A stretch of 64,000 nucleotides of DNA from Pseudomonadales bacterium (GTDB taxonomy: Bacteria > Pseudomonadota > Gammaproteobacteria > Pseudomonadales > Pseudohongiellaceae), in contig WLWQ01000001.1 in assembly GCA_012103535.1 (NCBI GenBank), positions 1,054,001 through 1,118,000 of the forward strand, in the 5' to 3' direction. Positions 1-7,684 of the stretch are shown one piece after another. How positions within the stretch are numbered: position 1 is the stretch's first letter; each line of letters begins with the position of its first letter. Made by a program: the position numbers and the translations under genes. The notes under the pieces were generated by a model. That model saw only the letters and a list, made by a program, of their open reading frames with translations, had not been told where the DNA came from and ran no database searches.

Positions 1-171
1 TTTACATCAATTATAGTGTTAGATCTCGATTTCCGGGTCATGGAAGTAATTGGGATCGACGCAGGTGAAGCATCCGATATAGCGATACACAATCTCAGCG
101 CTTATGTAACTGTTGATCACAACCTTTTTGATGACCGGCCTCCGGTTTACAGATATGAACTATCACAGTAG
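1..171 (+). CDS. C-terminal end of an unidentified protein (truncated by window edge)
   Basis: Frame 1 is open from the first base to the TAG at 169-171, giving 56 residues with no start codon in view that fits an N-terminus. The tail is mixed and soluble-looking (ends ...VYRYELSQ) with no motif I recognise. It is on the same strand as the next genes, and its stop lies 16 bp before an attC-like sequence, so it could be the last part of an integron cassette gene. Function unknown; the open frame could also be chance, since 56 codons is short. Confidence 0.5.
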   Translation, partial: FTSIIVLDLDFRVMEVIGIDAGEASDIAIHNLSAYVTVDHNLFDDRPPVYRYELSQ

Positions 172-187
172 ATATTGGAGCAGGCGA

Positions 188-243
188 TACATAACAAACA
201 AATCAGAAAGGAAACGCGCGCCTATTGTTAAGGGCCTTATGTA
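188..243. other. attC-like recombination site (candidate integron cassette boundary)
   Basis: Outer arms TACATAA (188-194) and TTATGTA (237-243) are perfect inverted repeats. The 5' side continues as ...CATAACAAAC..TCA..AAGG and the 3' side reads TTAAGGGCCTTATGT, which resemble the R''/L'' and L'/R' ends of attC sites. The 3' core reads CTTATGT instead of the expected GTTATGT, so it may be degenerate. The next gene starts 25 bp downstream, as is usual in cassette arrays. This is pattern recognition only; inner L boxes are weak. Confidence 0.4.
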
Positions 244-267
244 CCGAAGTAGCCTGAGAATTAACAG

Positions 268-645
268 ATGAAAATTCAAGTTGTAAATCCATCGATAGAA
301 CTAGACAGTGCTGAAGAGATGGATTTTTTAGAATTTCCAAATTTTGGATCAGGTGGCACGGGTGCTTTTTGGTCTAATCCCGGCGGCCCGTCTCCATGGG
401 AAATGCATCCGGAATGTGATGAACTGCTACATATTATTGAAGGAAGAATTGAAGTTGAGATTCTACCTAAGGATGGCGGGGAAAGTATCATCTCTGTTCT
501 TCCCGCTGGTTCCTTTCTAGTAGTTCCGAGAGGTTGTTGGCATCGTCAACATATAATCGAGAGAAGCAAAGAATACTATGTTACTCCTGGGCCAACGCTT
601 CATTCTCATGATGATGATCCAAGGGCAAAAATTGAGGGCGCATAA
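268..645 (+). CDS. small cupin-fold protein
   Basis: The 125-residue protein looks like a single cupin barrel. Near residues 50-60 is a metal-site-like stretch (HPECDELLHIIEG followed by a basic/acidic strand). A second conserved turn (LPAGSFLVVPRGCWHRQ) lies around residues 78-92 and supplies the typical late His. There is no signal peptide, so it is probably cytoplasmic. Cupins of this size bind a metal and act as small isomerases, dioxygenases or sensory domains; the substrate cannot be told here. The TAA stop sits inside the 5' arm of an attC-like sequence, as is common for integron cassette genes, and the gene has no obvious promoter or strong ribosome site of its own. Confidence 0.75.
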   Translation: MKIQVVNPSIELDSAEEMDFLEFPNFGSGGTGAFWSNPGGPSPWEMHPECDELLHIIEGRIEVEILPKDGGESIISVLPAGSFLVVPRGCWHRQHIIERSKEYYVTPGPTLHSHDDDPRAKIEGA

Positions 646-678
646 CAAACCGTTCAAAGGGTTGCAGGCAGGTATTAA
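640..678. other. attC-like 5' half-site overlapping the cupin stop codon
   Basis: GCATAAC (640-646) followed by AAACCGTTCAAAGGG has the layout of an attC R''-L'' arm, and the cupin TAA stop (643-645) lies inside it. The first 20 or so bases closely match the 5' arm at 189-210. I do not find a convincing 3' arm (GTTATGC-type) before the next start at 679, so this may be a decayed or deleted site. Confidence 0.4.
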
Positions 679-1134
679 GTGAAATTTAAACTACAAGATT
701 ATGCACAAATAGCTGAGATTGTGTCCGCAATAGCGGTGATTGTAACTCTGTTGTACCTTGCCACCGAAATAAGAATCAACACCGAGGCCGTGCAAGACAA
801 TTCCGCACAAGAAGCGTCAAGGTATATGACTGAATTAAATGTAACGTTGATGGAAAATGATCATCTAATTAGGTTGGTTAGCTCCCTCGGCAGGGACGAT
901 CAAGAACTAAGTGCTGAAGATCGGATTCGATTACAGGCTTTTTATGCATACGTACTCTTTACTTTGGACAGCATGTACAAAGTAGCGCTTTCTGGAAACT
1001 TATCTGAAGAAGAGACGATTGCCGTGAACAATCGAGCAGGAAATTACGCCAATGTCCCAGGATTGCGCGAAGCAGCATTGAGTAATGAACATACACTCAC
1101 ACAAGGTTTTCTGAGCTGGATGGGTTATAGATAA
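679..1134 (+). CDS. hypothetical single-pass membrane protein
   Basis: The 151-residue product has one hydrophobic helix near residues 10-30 (IAEIVSAIAVIVTLLYLA) followed by EIRINTEAVQDN and a mostly helical soluble part. Proteins with this layout (short N-terminus, helix, then a IR.NT-type segment) are frequent in marine and environmental Proteobacteria and have no assigned function. The GTG start at 679 is the first in-frame start that keeps the helix; there is no clear ribosome site. The stop overlaps the left arm of another attC-like sequence. Role unknown. Confidence 0.65.
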   Translation: MKFKLQDYAQIAEIVSAIAVIVTLLYLATEIRINTEAVQDNSAQEASRYMTELNVTLMENDHLIRLVSSLGRDDQELSAEDRIRLQAFYAYVLFTLDSMYKVALSGNLSEEETIAVNNRAGNYANVPGLREAALSNEHTLTQGFLSWMGYR

Positions 1135-1201
1135 ACGCCAACGGAACTCAACGATCACTTCAATCGGAAGCTGTCTGCTCAGTCTTATTAAGGGCGTTAT
1201 A
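1131..1201. other. attC-like site between the membrane protein and the RsgA-type gene
   Basis: AACGCC (1134-1139, overlapping the upstream stop codon) is the inverted complement of GGCGTT (1193-1198). The right end, TTATTAAGGGCGTTATATA, is a classical-looking attC 3' arm and matches the right end of the 188-243 site at 16 of 20 positions. The next gene starts 20 bp further on. The inner arms are weak, so this needs a covariance-model test. Confidence 0.4.
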
Positions 1202-1220
1202 TAGAAGATAGATCGCCACT

Positions 1221-2150
1221 ATGCATGAAGCATTACATAAACTTGGTCTCGTTCCCTTTTTTACTCAACAACTAGCGGATACGGACCTAATCGAAAACCG
1301 CCTCGCGCGCGTTACTACAGTGCAACGCTCAGTAAATACGGTGATTAGCGAGGCGGGTGAGCAAACAGTAGAACTCTCCCCTTCTTTGCGACAATCACCT
1401 GCGATTGAACGGCCAACTGTAGGAGATTGGGTGGTACTGGATGAATCACTTTCTCGAATCGATCAAGTGCTTGAGAGAAAAAGTCTATTCAAGCGCGTTG
1501 GCGCGGGTAGCAACACAGAAATTCAGGCAATAGCTTCGAATATATACACTCTGTTCATCGTCACATCATGCAATGAAGAATTTAAAGAATCCCGATTGGA
1601 GCGTTACCTTGCACTGTGTGCTGACGCAGGCGCGATACCTGTTATCGTGCTTACGAAAATCGACCTTATTGATGATCCGGATGCATACGTTAGCCGAGCG
1701 CGCGACGTCCAATCCGGCGTGCCCGTTGAGATTGCTAATGCCCTTGATCCCTCAACTCTCGATGGAGTGCGCGCCTGGATCGACGAGAGTTCTACAGTCG
1801 CTCTCGTGGGTTCTTCTGGCGTAGGCAAATCCACGCTCCTGAATGCATTAGCAGGATACTCATTGGCAGCAACAAGCGAAATAAGAAACCAAGATAAGAG
1901 AGGACGACACACAACATCTCATCGTGAATTACACCGGTTAGCGTCCGGCGGGCTGCTCATCGATGTCCCTGGTATGCGAGAGCTAAGAGTGGCCGATCTC
2001 GATCAATCAATCGGGGCCGTATTCGAGGACATCGAGCGATTTGCAATGGAATGCCAGTTCGCTGACTATGAACACGAGACCGAACCTGAGTGTGCAGTAT
2101 TGCGGGCCATTGAAGAGAATAAAATTGATAGTCGCAGATTGGCCAATTAA
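1221..2150 (+). CDS. rsgA: RsgA-type ribosome-associated GTPase, C-terminally truncated
   Basis: This is a circularly permuted GTPase that in its family releases late 30S assembly factors. An OB-fold precedes the G domain in order G4 (TKID, 145-148), G1 (GSSGVGKST, 197-205), G2 (RGRHTT, 227-232) and G3 (DVPGMRE, 248-254). The zinc motif C-x4-C-x-H-x5-C is damaged: C278, H285 and C291 are present but the second Cys is Tyr283 (TAT, 2067-2069). Translation stops at residue 309 at TAA directly followed by TAG, while the same frame then encodes the missing C-terminal helices. It may be a divergent paralogue of the housekeeping gene, a pseudogene in the making, or affected by sequence errors. The catalytic core itself looks intact. 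Confidence 0.85.
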   Translation: MHEALHKLGLVPFFTQQLADTDLIENRLARVTTVQRSVNTVISEAGEQTVELSPSLRQSPAIERPTVGDWVVLDESLSRIDQVLERKSLFKRVGAGSNTEIQAIASNIYTLFIVTSCNEEFKESRLERYLALCADAGAIPVIVLTKIDLIDDPDAYVSRARDVQSGVPVEIANALDPSTLDGVRAWIDESSTVALVGSSGVGKSTLLNALAGYSLAATSEIRNQDKRGRHTTSHRELHRLASGGLLIDVPGMRELRVADLDQSIGAVFEDIERFAMECQFADYEHETEPECAVLRAIEENKIDSRRLAN

Positions 2151-2276
2151 TAGAAATTGAAGCGCGAGAATGCACTGGCAACAGCAACCCTGGCCGAGAA
2201 GCGTGCCAAGGGACGCGATTTCGCTAAAATGGTAAAACAAGCCAAACGCATGAAACAGAATAAAGGCGAGACTTGA
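2148..2276 (+). pseudogene. in-frame orphaned C-terminal tail of the RsgA-type gene
   Basis: After the tandem TAA-TAG (2148-2153) the same reading frame stays open for 40 codons to TGA at 2274-2276. It encodes a basic helix (KLKRENALATATLAEKR... then FAKMVKQAKRMKQ) that matches the usual RsgA C-terminus. Reading through both stops would give a protein of 351 residues, close to the family's normal length. Two adjacent base changes or a local sequence error would explain the break. No start codon or ribosome site suggests that it is translated separately. Confidence 0.7.
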
Positions 2277-2373
2277 ATCGGTGCTGCAGAACAATCAACA
2301 GCATGCGCTGTGGTGAGTCGGACCGCCAGGATGCGGTACTCTCGTTCTAATATCGATACCCAAGAGCAATATT

Positions 2374-2805
2374 ATGCCAACGAGCCACAACAATTCTGGA
2401 CAAGAGATTGCTGCACAATATGATCTCTCACTAAGTGAGAAATCGAATGCTTTGCTCGAATGTATCGAAGCCCAGCCAGGTGCTACCGCAAAACCTATGA
2501 CTCCCCCAAGAGCAACTGTACCCAATGTATTGATGTACAAAGTGATGAACAAGATGTTTGCTATCATGTCTATTCGTGGAGCTGAGGGAGTGATAGTAAA
2601 ATGTGATCCTGACCAGGCTCAATTCTTACGAGACCAATATGAAGGCATCGGGCGCCGCTCTCACTTAGACCCACGTTTTTGGATTAGTATAGGCTTGGAT
2701 TCAGACGTTCCGACTGAAGAAGTTCACCGCCTCGTCGAGCATTCCTATGAACTAGTGTGCTCGAAACTTACTCGGAAACAAAAATTTGAACTATCAAACT
2801 TGTAA
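2374..2805 (+). CDS. MmcQ/YjbR family protein
   Basis: The 143-residue protein carries the MmcQ/YjbR (CyaY-like fold) pattern. An N-terminal helix ends in QPGAT, a strand pair reads VLMYKVMNKMFAIMS (about 50-66), a VKCDPDQAQFLR segment follows, and the C-terminal part is LDPRFWISI..DVP..EVHRLVEHSYELVCSKL. The family is small and cytoplasmic; a DNA-binding role has been suggested from its fold, and its physiological role is uncertain. The N-terminal 20 residues are longer than in most relatives, so a later start is possible, but no better internal start is seen. It lies 100 bp after the broken RsgA gene on the same strand. Confidence 0.75.
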   Translation: MPTSHNNSGQEIAAQYDLSLSEKSNALLECIEAQPGATAKPMTPPRATVPNVLMYKVMNKMFAIMSIRGAEGVIVKCDPDQAQFLRDQYEGIGRRSHLDPRFWISIGLDSDVPTEEVHRLVEHSYELVCSKLTRKQKFELSNL

Positions 2806-2827
2806 TTTTTAGAGACTGACATTGAAC

Positions 2828-3208
2828 ATGAGAACTAAAGCATTTTTTGTCACCTTACTGTGTTTTTTCTGGCCCGCAATGGCCGCAGAGAAAACACTCA
2901 AAGATGGGATCTTCACTGAAGCCCAGGCGGAAAGAGGACAGATAGTGTATGGCGCCAGTTGTGAAGCCTGCCATAACGTCAGAGACTATCGCGCGATAAT
3001 GCATGGGCGAGCTAATCAGTCTTTAATAGATTTCTGGTATCAAATAGTTGCGGAAATGCCCTCAGACAATCCTGGATTCTTATCGGATCAGGAGTACACC
3101 GATGTCGTTGCTTATATATTGTCAGCAATAGGTTTTGAGGCAGGTGATACCGAACTCGATCCGAATAATGGAATGGAAAGTATAAAAATTGTTTCGCCCT
3201 ATGATTAA
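2828..3208 (+). CDS. small secreted c-type cytochrome
   Basis: The start is set at the ATG (2828); a TTG two codons earlier is also in frame. A signal peptide (about 1-20, ending AMAA) is followed by one heme motif, CEACH at 45-49, and a distal Met in a EMPSDNPG context that probably ligates the heme. The DGIFTEAQAERG stretch before the heme closely resembles the cytochrome at 35816-36250 that sits beside a PQQ dehydrogenase, so this is likely a paralogue carrying electrons from a periplasmic oxidase. No dehydrogenase lies next to it here. It follows the MmcQ gene by 22 bp. Confidence 0.85.
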   Translation: MRTKAFFVTLLCFFWPAMAAEKTLKDGIFTEAQAERGQIVYGASCEACHNVRDYRAIMHGRANQSLIDFWYQIVAEMPSDNPGFLSDQEYTDVVAYILSAIGFEAGDTELDPNNGMESIKIVSPYD

Positions 3209-3228
3209 AATAGTCTTAGACACACCTC

Positions 3229-3891
3229 ATGAACCGCAAAAGTGTCTTAGACGAGATTACTAATCAGCTTATAAGCATTCAGCAAGATCACCCTATAAGA
3301 GTAGGAATAGACGGTGTTGATGCTTCGGGTAAAACATCGCTTGCAAGTGAATTAGCGAGCTCAATTGAGGAAAAAGACTTAGACGTAATTTCATTATCAA
3401 TCGATGGATTTCACAATCCGAAAGCTGTTAGATACAAACAAGGTGAAGATTCTCCACTTGGATACTTTCAAGATTCATTCAATATCCGGGAGGTTTTAAA
3501 CGAAGTACTGGTACCACTGGGTCCAAACGGAAATCTCTCATACAAGCAGTCTGTCTTCGATTTAACAACTGACTCCCCTGTGGAAAGCCCAACAATTAAA
3601 GCCAACTCTCGATCAATACTCCTATTCGAAGGACTTTTTTTACATCGCCCAGAACTAATTGATCATTGGGATTTTAGTATTTTTGTTCATACAGATTTCG
3701 AAATTACAATTGAGCGCGCGATTAAAAGAGATATCGATCGTTTTGGAACAACTGAAGGAGTATGTTCAAAATATAGAAAGCGCTATATCCCAGGCCAGAT
3801 GATCTATCTCGAATCGGTAGATCCACAATCGAAAGCTACCTTGATAGTGAATAATAATGACATTGCCAATCCCGAGTTATTGGTAAATTGA
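3229..3891 (+). CDS. uridine kinase-like P-loop protein
   Basis: The 220-residue protein resembles the uridine kinase/phosphoribulokinase group. A Walker A motif (GVDASGKTSLA) lies near residues 29-39, a SIDGFHNP segment near 63-70 corresponds to the nucleoside-site strand, and ILLFEGLFLHRPEL near 124-137 fits the Walker B/lid-preceding strand. An Arg-rich lid helix (ERAIKRDIDRFG) follows. Such proteins phosphorylate nucleosides or related small molecules; the substrate is not evident. It starts 20 bp after the cytochrome and is probably co-transcribed. A stretch without genes follows. Confidence 0.75.
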   Translation: MNRKSVLDEITNQLISIQQDHPIRVGIDGVDASGKTSLASELASSIEEKDLDVISLSIDGFHNPKAVRYKQGEDSPLGYFQDSFNIREVLNEVLVPLGPNGNLSYKQSVFDLTTDSPVESPTIKANSRSILLFEGLFLHRPELIDHWDFSIFVHTDFEITIERAIKRDIDRFGTTEGVCSKYRKRYIPGQMIYLESVDPQSKATLIVNNNDIANPELLVN

Positions 3892-4367
3892 TTGGCGAGT
3901 ATCAGGAAGGTCATAGTAATTTAAGTCTGTAAAAAATCCGCGCCAAATTGATCCAAACTTTCGAAAATTGGCTAAATTCGTCTAAATCACTCAATCCGCC
4001 AAAACCACTAAGAAGTAGCTATTTCGACCAAAAGTCCGGCTCAAACCAGATGGTTCGAGTAATACGTTTCCTGCACTCTTTACAGCCCATCTCTATTGGT
4101 CTCTTTCCAGCCCTCTAGCTTTCTCTATGACTCCCATGTTTACTGGGCCGTACGGCTCCCAGGAAGGTGAGACTTTGATAGCAAAATACCGCAAGAAATC
4201 CATGAAAAACGGTTCAAAATACGATGAATTTATCAGTCTAATAGGCCAATATTGCAGTTGTTTTTATTCTGGCCTAATACTTGCAATATCTTGTTTTACG
4301 GTAGAAATTCTTTGTTAGCAAACAGAATGGCTAACAATTCTAAGAGCCAGAATGTAAGGAGAATCGG
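3892..4367. other. 476-bp region without a supported gene
   Basis: The stretch is AT-rich with scattered stop codons. A 63-codon open frame (4127-4318) has no ribosome site and no recognisable protein features, so I do not call it. The right part holds short inverted repeats: ATATTGCA/TGCAATAT around 4250-4290 and TTGTTAGC/GCTAACAA at 4312-4337. These are probably part of the leader of the following gene. Confidence 0.5.
4312..4337. promoter_or_regulatory. inverted repeat upstream of the 2TM-protein gene
   Basis: TTGTTAGC (4312-4319) and GCTAACAA (4330-4337) form a perfect 8-bp inverted repeat with a 10-base spacer, 30 bp before the start at 4368. It could be an operator or an mRNA hairpin. 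There is no T-tract, so a terminator is unlikely. Confidence 0.3.
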
Positions 4368-5237
4368 ATGTCAAAAATAATCAATTTTAAGACACGTGAT
4401 ATCAAAGAAACTGACGACCTAACCCGGACGGATTCAAAATTAGATCCGAGAGAATACAGTCCGGACGAAGTGTCTGACATCATTCGCCACGCCTTGCAAA
4501 AAGTAGACAACAGCGCAAATGATTCAGTAGTTCATAGTGAGCTCTTATCTATAGCAGAAGAATTTGGATTAGATGAGAGTGAAATTGAGCGAGCCTATGA
4601 AGAGTTGCTCGATCAGCGTGACATGGAACAAGTTAGAGAATACGCGAAATTTCAATTTAAAATGACCTGCCTTTTTATTGCATTTGTTGCGATAGTAATA
4701 ATTGCCGTTGATACATTCTTTATGCCTGATGTATTTTTTGCAATCTACGCATTACCAGGGATGTTAATTGCAGTACTAGCGGGTGCATTGAACATAAAAT
4801 ATCTTCCTGATCTACTTAAAAACGTTTTCAATATATCTTCCAGTCCGGAGTCAGGATCTTCTCCTACATTCACCACGAGGAAGATTCACCTTTCTAAATG
4901 GGGTATGTTTTTTTTCTCCGGTACGCAAATAGAAAAAGGAATACTTAGAATAGACGGAGACTCTCTGCTTATGGAATATCGTAAAGTAGATAGCCTTTTC
5001 GGTATGGCCAGGTCTAGAGTAAAGGAAGCCAGAATTCCCCTAAACGAAATAGTAGGTGTCGAATTAGATCGCAATTACTGGATGAGCCAGCTGAAGTTAA
5101 AAGCGAAAAGTCTAAAGACATTTGAAGACGTTCCAGGCGAATCAGATGGATATCTTAAATTGACCTTTACGCCACGGGCCAGGGTAGCTGTTATTAATCT
5201 TGCCAGGAAATTAGAAAGTCATATTTCAAAATCTTGA
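4368..5237 (+). CDS. 2TM-domain membrane protein with cytoplasmic PH-like tail
   Basis: The 289-residue protein has an acidic N-terminal region (about 1-95) containing an EVSDIIRHAL..E..LLSIAEEFGLDESEIERAYEEL helical module. Two hydrophobic helices follow (about 105-125 and 128-147), and the C-terminal domain is beta-rich (GILRIDGDSLLMEYRKVDSLFG, IPLNEIVGVELDRNYW) like bacterial PH-type domains. Helical-repeat plus 2TM plus PH-like layout suggests a membrane-associated scaffold or sensor; no enzymatic motif is visible. The ATG at 4368 has a good ribosome site (AAGGAG). It converges with the next gene. Function unknown. Confidence 0.7.
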   Translation: MSKIINFKTRDIKETDDLTRTDSKLDPREYSPDEVSDIIRHALQKVDNSANDSVVHSELLSIAEEFGLDESEIERAYEELLDQRDMEQVREYAKFQFKMTCLFIAFVAIVIIAVDTFFMPDVFFAIYALPGMLIAVLAGALNIKYLPDLLKNVFNISSSPESGSSPTFTTRKIHLSKWGMFFFSGTQIEKGILRIDGDSLLMEYRKVDSLFGMARSRVKEARIPLNEIVGVELDRNYWMSQLKLKAKSLKTFEDVPGESDGYLKLTFTPRARVAVINLARKLESHISKS

Positions 5238-5327
5238 TTTATGCCTTTGAAACTATTTTACTGAGTATGGTGGGATTATTAAGCAATCGCACCATAAGCT
5301 TACTTCCTACTTGACTGAAAATTCCTG

Positions 5328-6263
5328 CTACAAATCGGAATCCTGGATCAACCAATCCCCATTACTATTTATGAATCCGCGATCGCGAGCCGTTGTCATG
5401 ATTCTCTCCAGGTTCAATTGGTCATTTTGAATATCATAAACTTCGGCCAATACCTTCCAGTTTTCCATACGATCAAACTGACTCACCATAGCCAATGCCA
5501 ATTCCACCGCCTCAGCGGCATTGGACATCATTAACGGTAATTGTTGAGTCTCGCCATAGATGCGCTGATAGCTGTCATTACTGAAGTCAAATTGCGTATT
5601 GATACCTGTTTCCAGTTGCAAAATTAAGGTCTGGCCCGCGGCATCAATATTTCCCAGTCGTCGGTAAGCACTGATTAAATGACCGGTCACTATCCAGTTG
5701 TACTCACCCCCCTCGGCAAAGTACTGATCGTTGTAGGCAAGAAACGTATCCCAGTCTTCCTCGTCTAGTGCAAACCTTGCAAGCACTTGAATTGTTGCCA
5801 GACGATTGGCTTGATCCAGGTTCTGCAATTCTAGTGTGGCCGCATAAAAGAACTTCGCGTCGTCGAATTTATTCAACCGCGCAAAATAGCTAGCATAAGC
5901 TATTAGCACTCCGCCCTTTTCTTCATCTGATAAAGCTTCGAACTCTTCCAGTAGCGCGTTAAGTTCATTTAGCGCTTCATCTGTCTGGTATTCACTGAGA
6001 AGGGTGTTAACTTCTTCCAGAATTGACTTTAATTTGGTGTCTGCCAAGTCAGATTCAGCACTACCCTGCTCGACATAATTTGGCGGTAGTTGATTGGGCC
6101 AATTTTCATTAATGGCCAGATCAGAAGACAGATTACCACTTGCGATGGAATCTGATCGCTCATTGAAAGCTCGTTCTTCTTCATAATCCTCACCTATGAA
6201 TAAGACCGCAATTGAGCCAATTAGAACCGAAATTCCTATTATGGCCAGGACTTGTTTATCCAC
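5328..6263 (-). CDS. membrane-anchored TPR-like protein
   Basis: The 311-residue product has an uncleaved N-terminal helix (IIGISVLIGSIAVLFIG, about 8-24), an acidic linker, and then helix pairs of TPR/Sel1-like character. Examples are LLSEYQTDEALNELNALLEEFEAL, YASYFARLNKFDDAKFFYAATLEL and LISAYRRLGNIDAAGQTLILQLE. This suggests a periplasm-facing protein-interaction scaffold. It lies downstream of rdgC on the same strand with a 141-bp gap, so it may be separately transcribed. No partner can be named. Confidence 0.65.
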   Translation of the reverse strand: MDKQVLAIIGISVLIGSIAVLFIGEDYEEERAFNERSDSIASGNLSSDLAINENWPNQLPPNYVEQGSAESDLADTKLKSILEEVNTLLSEYQTDEALNELNALLEEFEALSDEEKGGVLIAYASYFARLNKFDDAKFFYAATLELQNLDQANRLATIQVLARFALDEEDWDTFLAYNDQYFAEGGEYNWIVTGHLISAYRRLGNIDAAGQTLILQLETGINTQFDFSNDSYQRIYGETQQLPLMMSNAAEAVELALAMVSQFDRMENWKVLAEVYDIQNDQLNLERIMTTARDRGFINSNGDWLIQDSDL

Positions 6264-6404
6264 AATACTTACCCGTTAGGAAGATGTTATTTTTTTAACA
6301 CGTAGAATAGAAAAAGGCAATGAAGTAAAAGATTAACTTGAACGATAATCAGGATCTGGAACCGAATTATTAGGCAGAGCTGGTATCCAATCTGAACACT
6401 GCTC

Positions 6405-7382
6405 TTATTCTTCTTTGTTCCTATTATCCGGCAATACTTTCAACTTTGGATCTTCTAGTCCCCCAAAAGCGCTGAATAATGATTTCAAAAATGCGCTGAT
6501 CTCCAAAGACATTAGCGCGAACTCCTGGTTAAATTTCTGAGCGGGACTTTCCTCTTCGAAACTTTCCGTTTCTTCTTTCATATTATCGAAGCGCAGACGC
6601 TTTACGCTTAAGTCCGTATCGATAACGCAACTCAAAATATTATTCCAGAGCACACCCAACTGTGAGACTTGTTTCCCTGCACTTAAGTGACTCTGTATCT
6701 CATCGCTAGTGAGATCCTGACTTTTGCAGCGGACGATGTTTGTCTGATCTTTTGGATTGACCAGTTCGCAGTCATCGTGAAACTCAAATTTGTCAGTGGC
6801 TTTTTGTTCTTTCAGCCAGCGCGTCATCACACTTCCCGGTTCACGCTTGCTATCAGGCAAAGCGACCGGAAAGGAACCTAATGTGTCTCGCAATAAATTC
6901 AGGAATTCTTCTGCCTTTGGAGCAGTCGCCGTGTTGACTACCAGGATTTTTTCTCGAATCGAGATATAGGCGTGGATTCGCGCCGAGCGTGTGAATGCGC
7001 GGGGAAGCAACGTGGAATAGACATCATCCTGAATTTCGCGGCGCTCTTTGCGATAGATCTTGCGTGATTGCCGTTGCTCTATTTCGGCGACCTTTTCACT
7101 AGTTGCCTCTCGAACGACCGTGGCGGGTAACAATCGGTCCTGCTTCTGTGCACAGATCATGATGTAGTCGCCAATGACATGAGTGAACATCGGCGGGCTT
7201 TCATCTCCTTCTTCCTCGCCTGCAGACACCGCAGTGTCAATCGGGCTCACCCAGCCTATGCGGGATTTTTCATAGTTGGAACAGGGAGTGAAAGCATTTT
7301 CTGCTAATTGAGCTTCAAATTCTTCTACTGATAAATCAAATTCTTGGGTCAGACAAAACAAACGAAGGTTCTTAAACCACAT
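6405..7382 (-). CDS. rdgC: recombination-associated protein RdgC
   Basis: The 325-residue protein starts MWFKNLRLFCLT, the typical RdgC N-terminus, and has family-like segments such as GWVSPID (about 44-50) and the KIYRKERREIQDDVYSTLLPRAF stretch near residues 107-129. RdgC forms a DNA-encircling ring dimer that can limit RecA filament activity. It is slightly longer than the approximately 300-residue E. coli protein because of acidic insertions near residues 55-62 and at the C-terminus. RdgC is essentially confined to beta- and gammaproteobacteria, which helps place the organism. It lies 89 bp downstream of the XRE regulator gene. Confidence 0.92.
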   Translation of the reverse strand: MWFKNLRLFCLTQEFDLSVEEFEAQLAENAFTPCSNYEKSRIGWVSPIDTAVSAGEEEGDESPPMFTHVIGDYIMICAQKQDRLLPATVVREATSEKVAEIEQRQSRKIYRKERREIQDDVYSTLLPRAFTRSARIHAYISIREKILVVNTATAPKAEEFLNLLRDTLGSFPVALPDSKREPGSVMTRWLKEQKATDKFEFHDDCELVNPKDQTNIVRCKSQDLTSDEIQSHLSAGKQVSQLGVLWNNILSCVIDTDLSVKRLRFDNMKEETESFEEESPAQKFNQEFALMSLEISAFLKSLFSAFGGLEDPKLKVLPDNRNKEE

Positions 7383-7471
7383 AACTACAACAACACGCTG
7401 AATACATTAGAAGGGAATCGGGCGCAGATTATGCAGCAAATCATTGAAAACAGATAGCGAGTTTTCCAATT

Positions 7472-7684
7472 TTACTTCTTGTACTGGAACACCTCCTCCA
7501 ATGGTTTTCCAAACACTTTAGCTATCTTAAAAGCCACCTCCAATGAAGGTGAATATTTATTCGCCTCTATCGCATTCACCGTCTGCCGAGTCACCCCCAC
7601 TAGTTTTCCTAACTCCTGCTGTGTCATGTCGCCATTGGCGGCGCGGAGCTCCCGAATATTGTTCGTTATTCCAACATCGGTCAT
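7472..7684 (-). CDS. XRE/Cro-type transcriptional regulator
   Basis: The 70-residue protein is almost entirely a Cro/C1 helix-turn-helix (NNIRELRA...MTQQELGKLVGVTRQTVNAIE, then YSPSLEVAFKIAKVFGKPLEEVF). I chose ATG 7684, not the TTG four codons upstream, because it has a GGAG ribosome site and overlaps the preceding stop (TGATG), which indicates translational coupling with the membrane-protein gene. Small regulators of this sort that follow a multi-pass membrane protein are a common pairing; the regulator probably controls the pair. Target operators are not obvious. Confidence 0.85.
   Translation of the reverse strand: MTDVGITNNIRELRAANGDMTQQELGKLVGVTRQTVNAIEANKYSPSLEVAFKIAKVFGKPLEEVFQYKK

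Noticed and set aside
2148-2153. Reassigned stop codons (TAA/TAG as sense)
   Set aside because: Many other genes in the window end at TAA or TAG at family-typical lengths, so the standard bacterial code holds.
4127-4318. 63-codon open frame between the uridine kinase-like gene and the 2TM-protein gene
   Set aside because: No ribosome site, no domain or signal sequence, and its residues look like random translation of AT-rich DNA.
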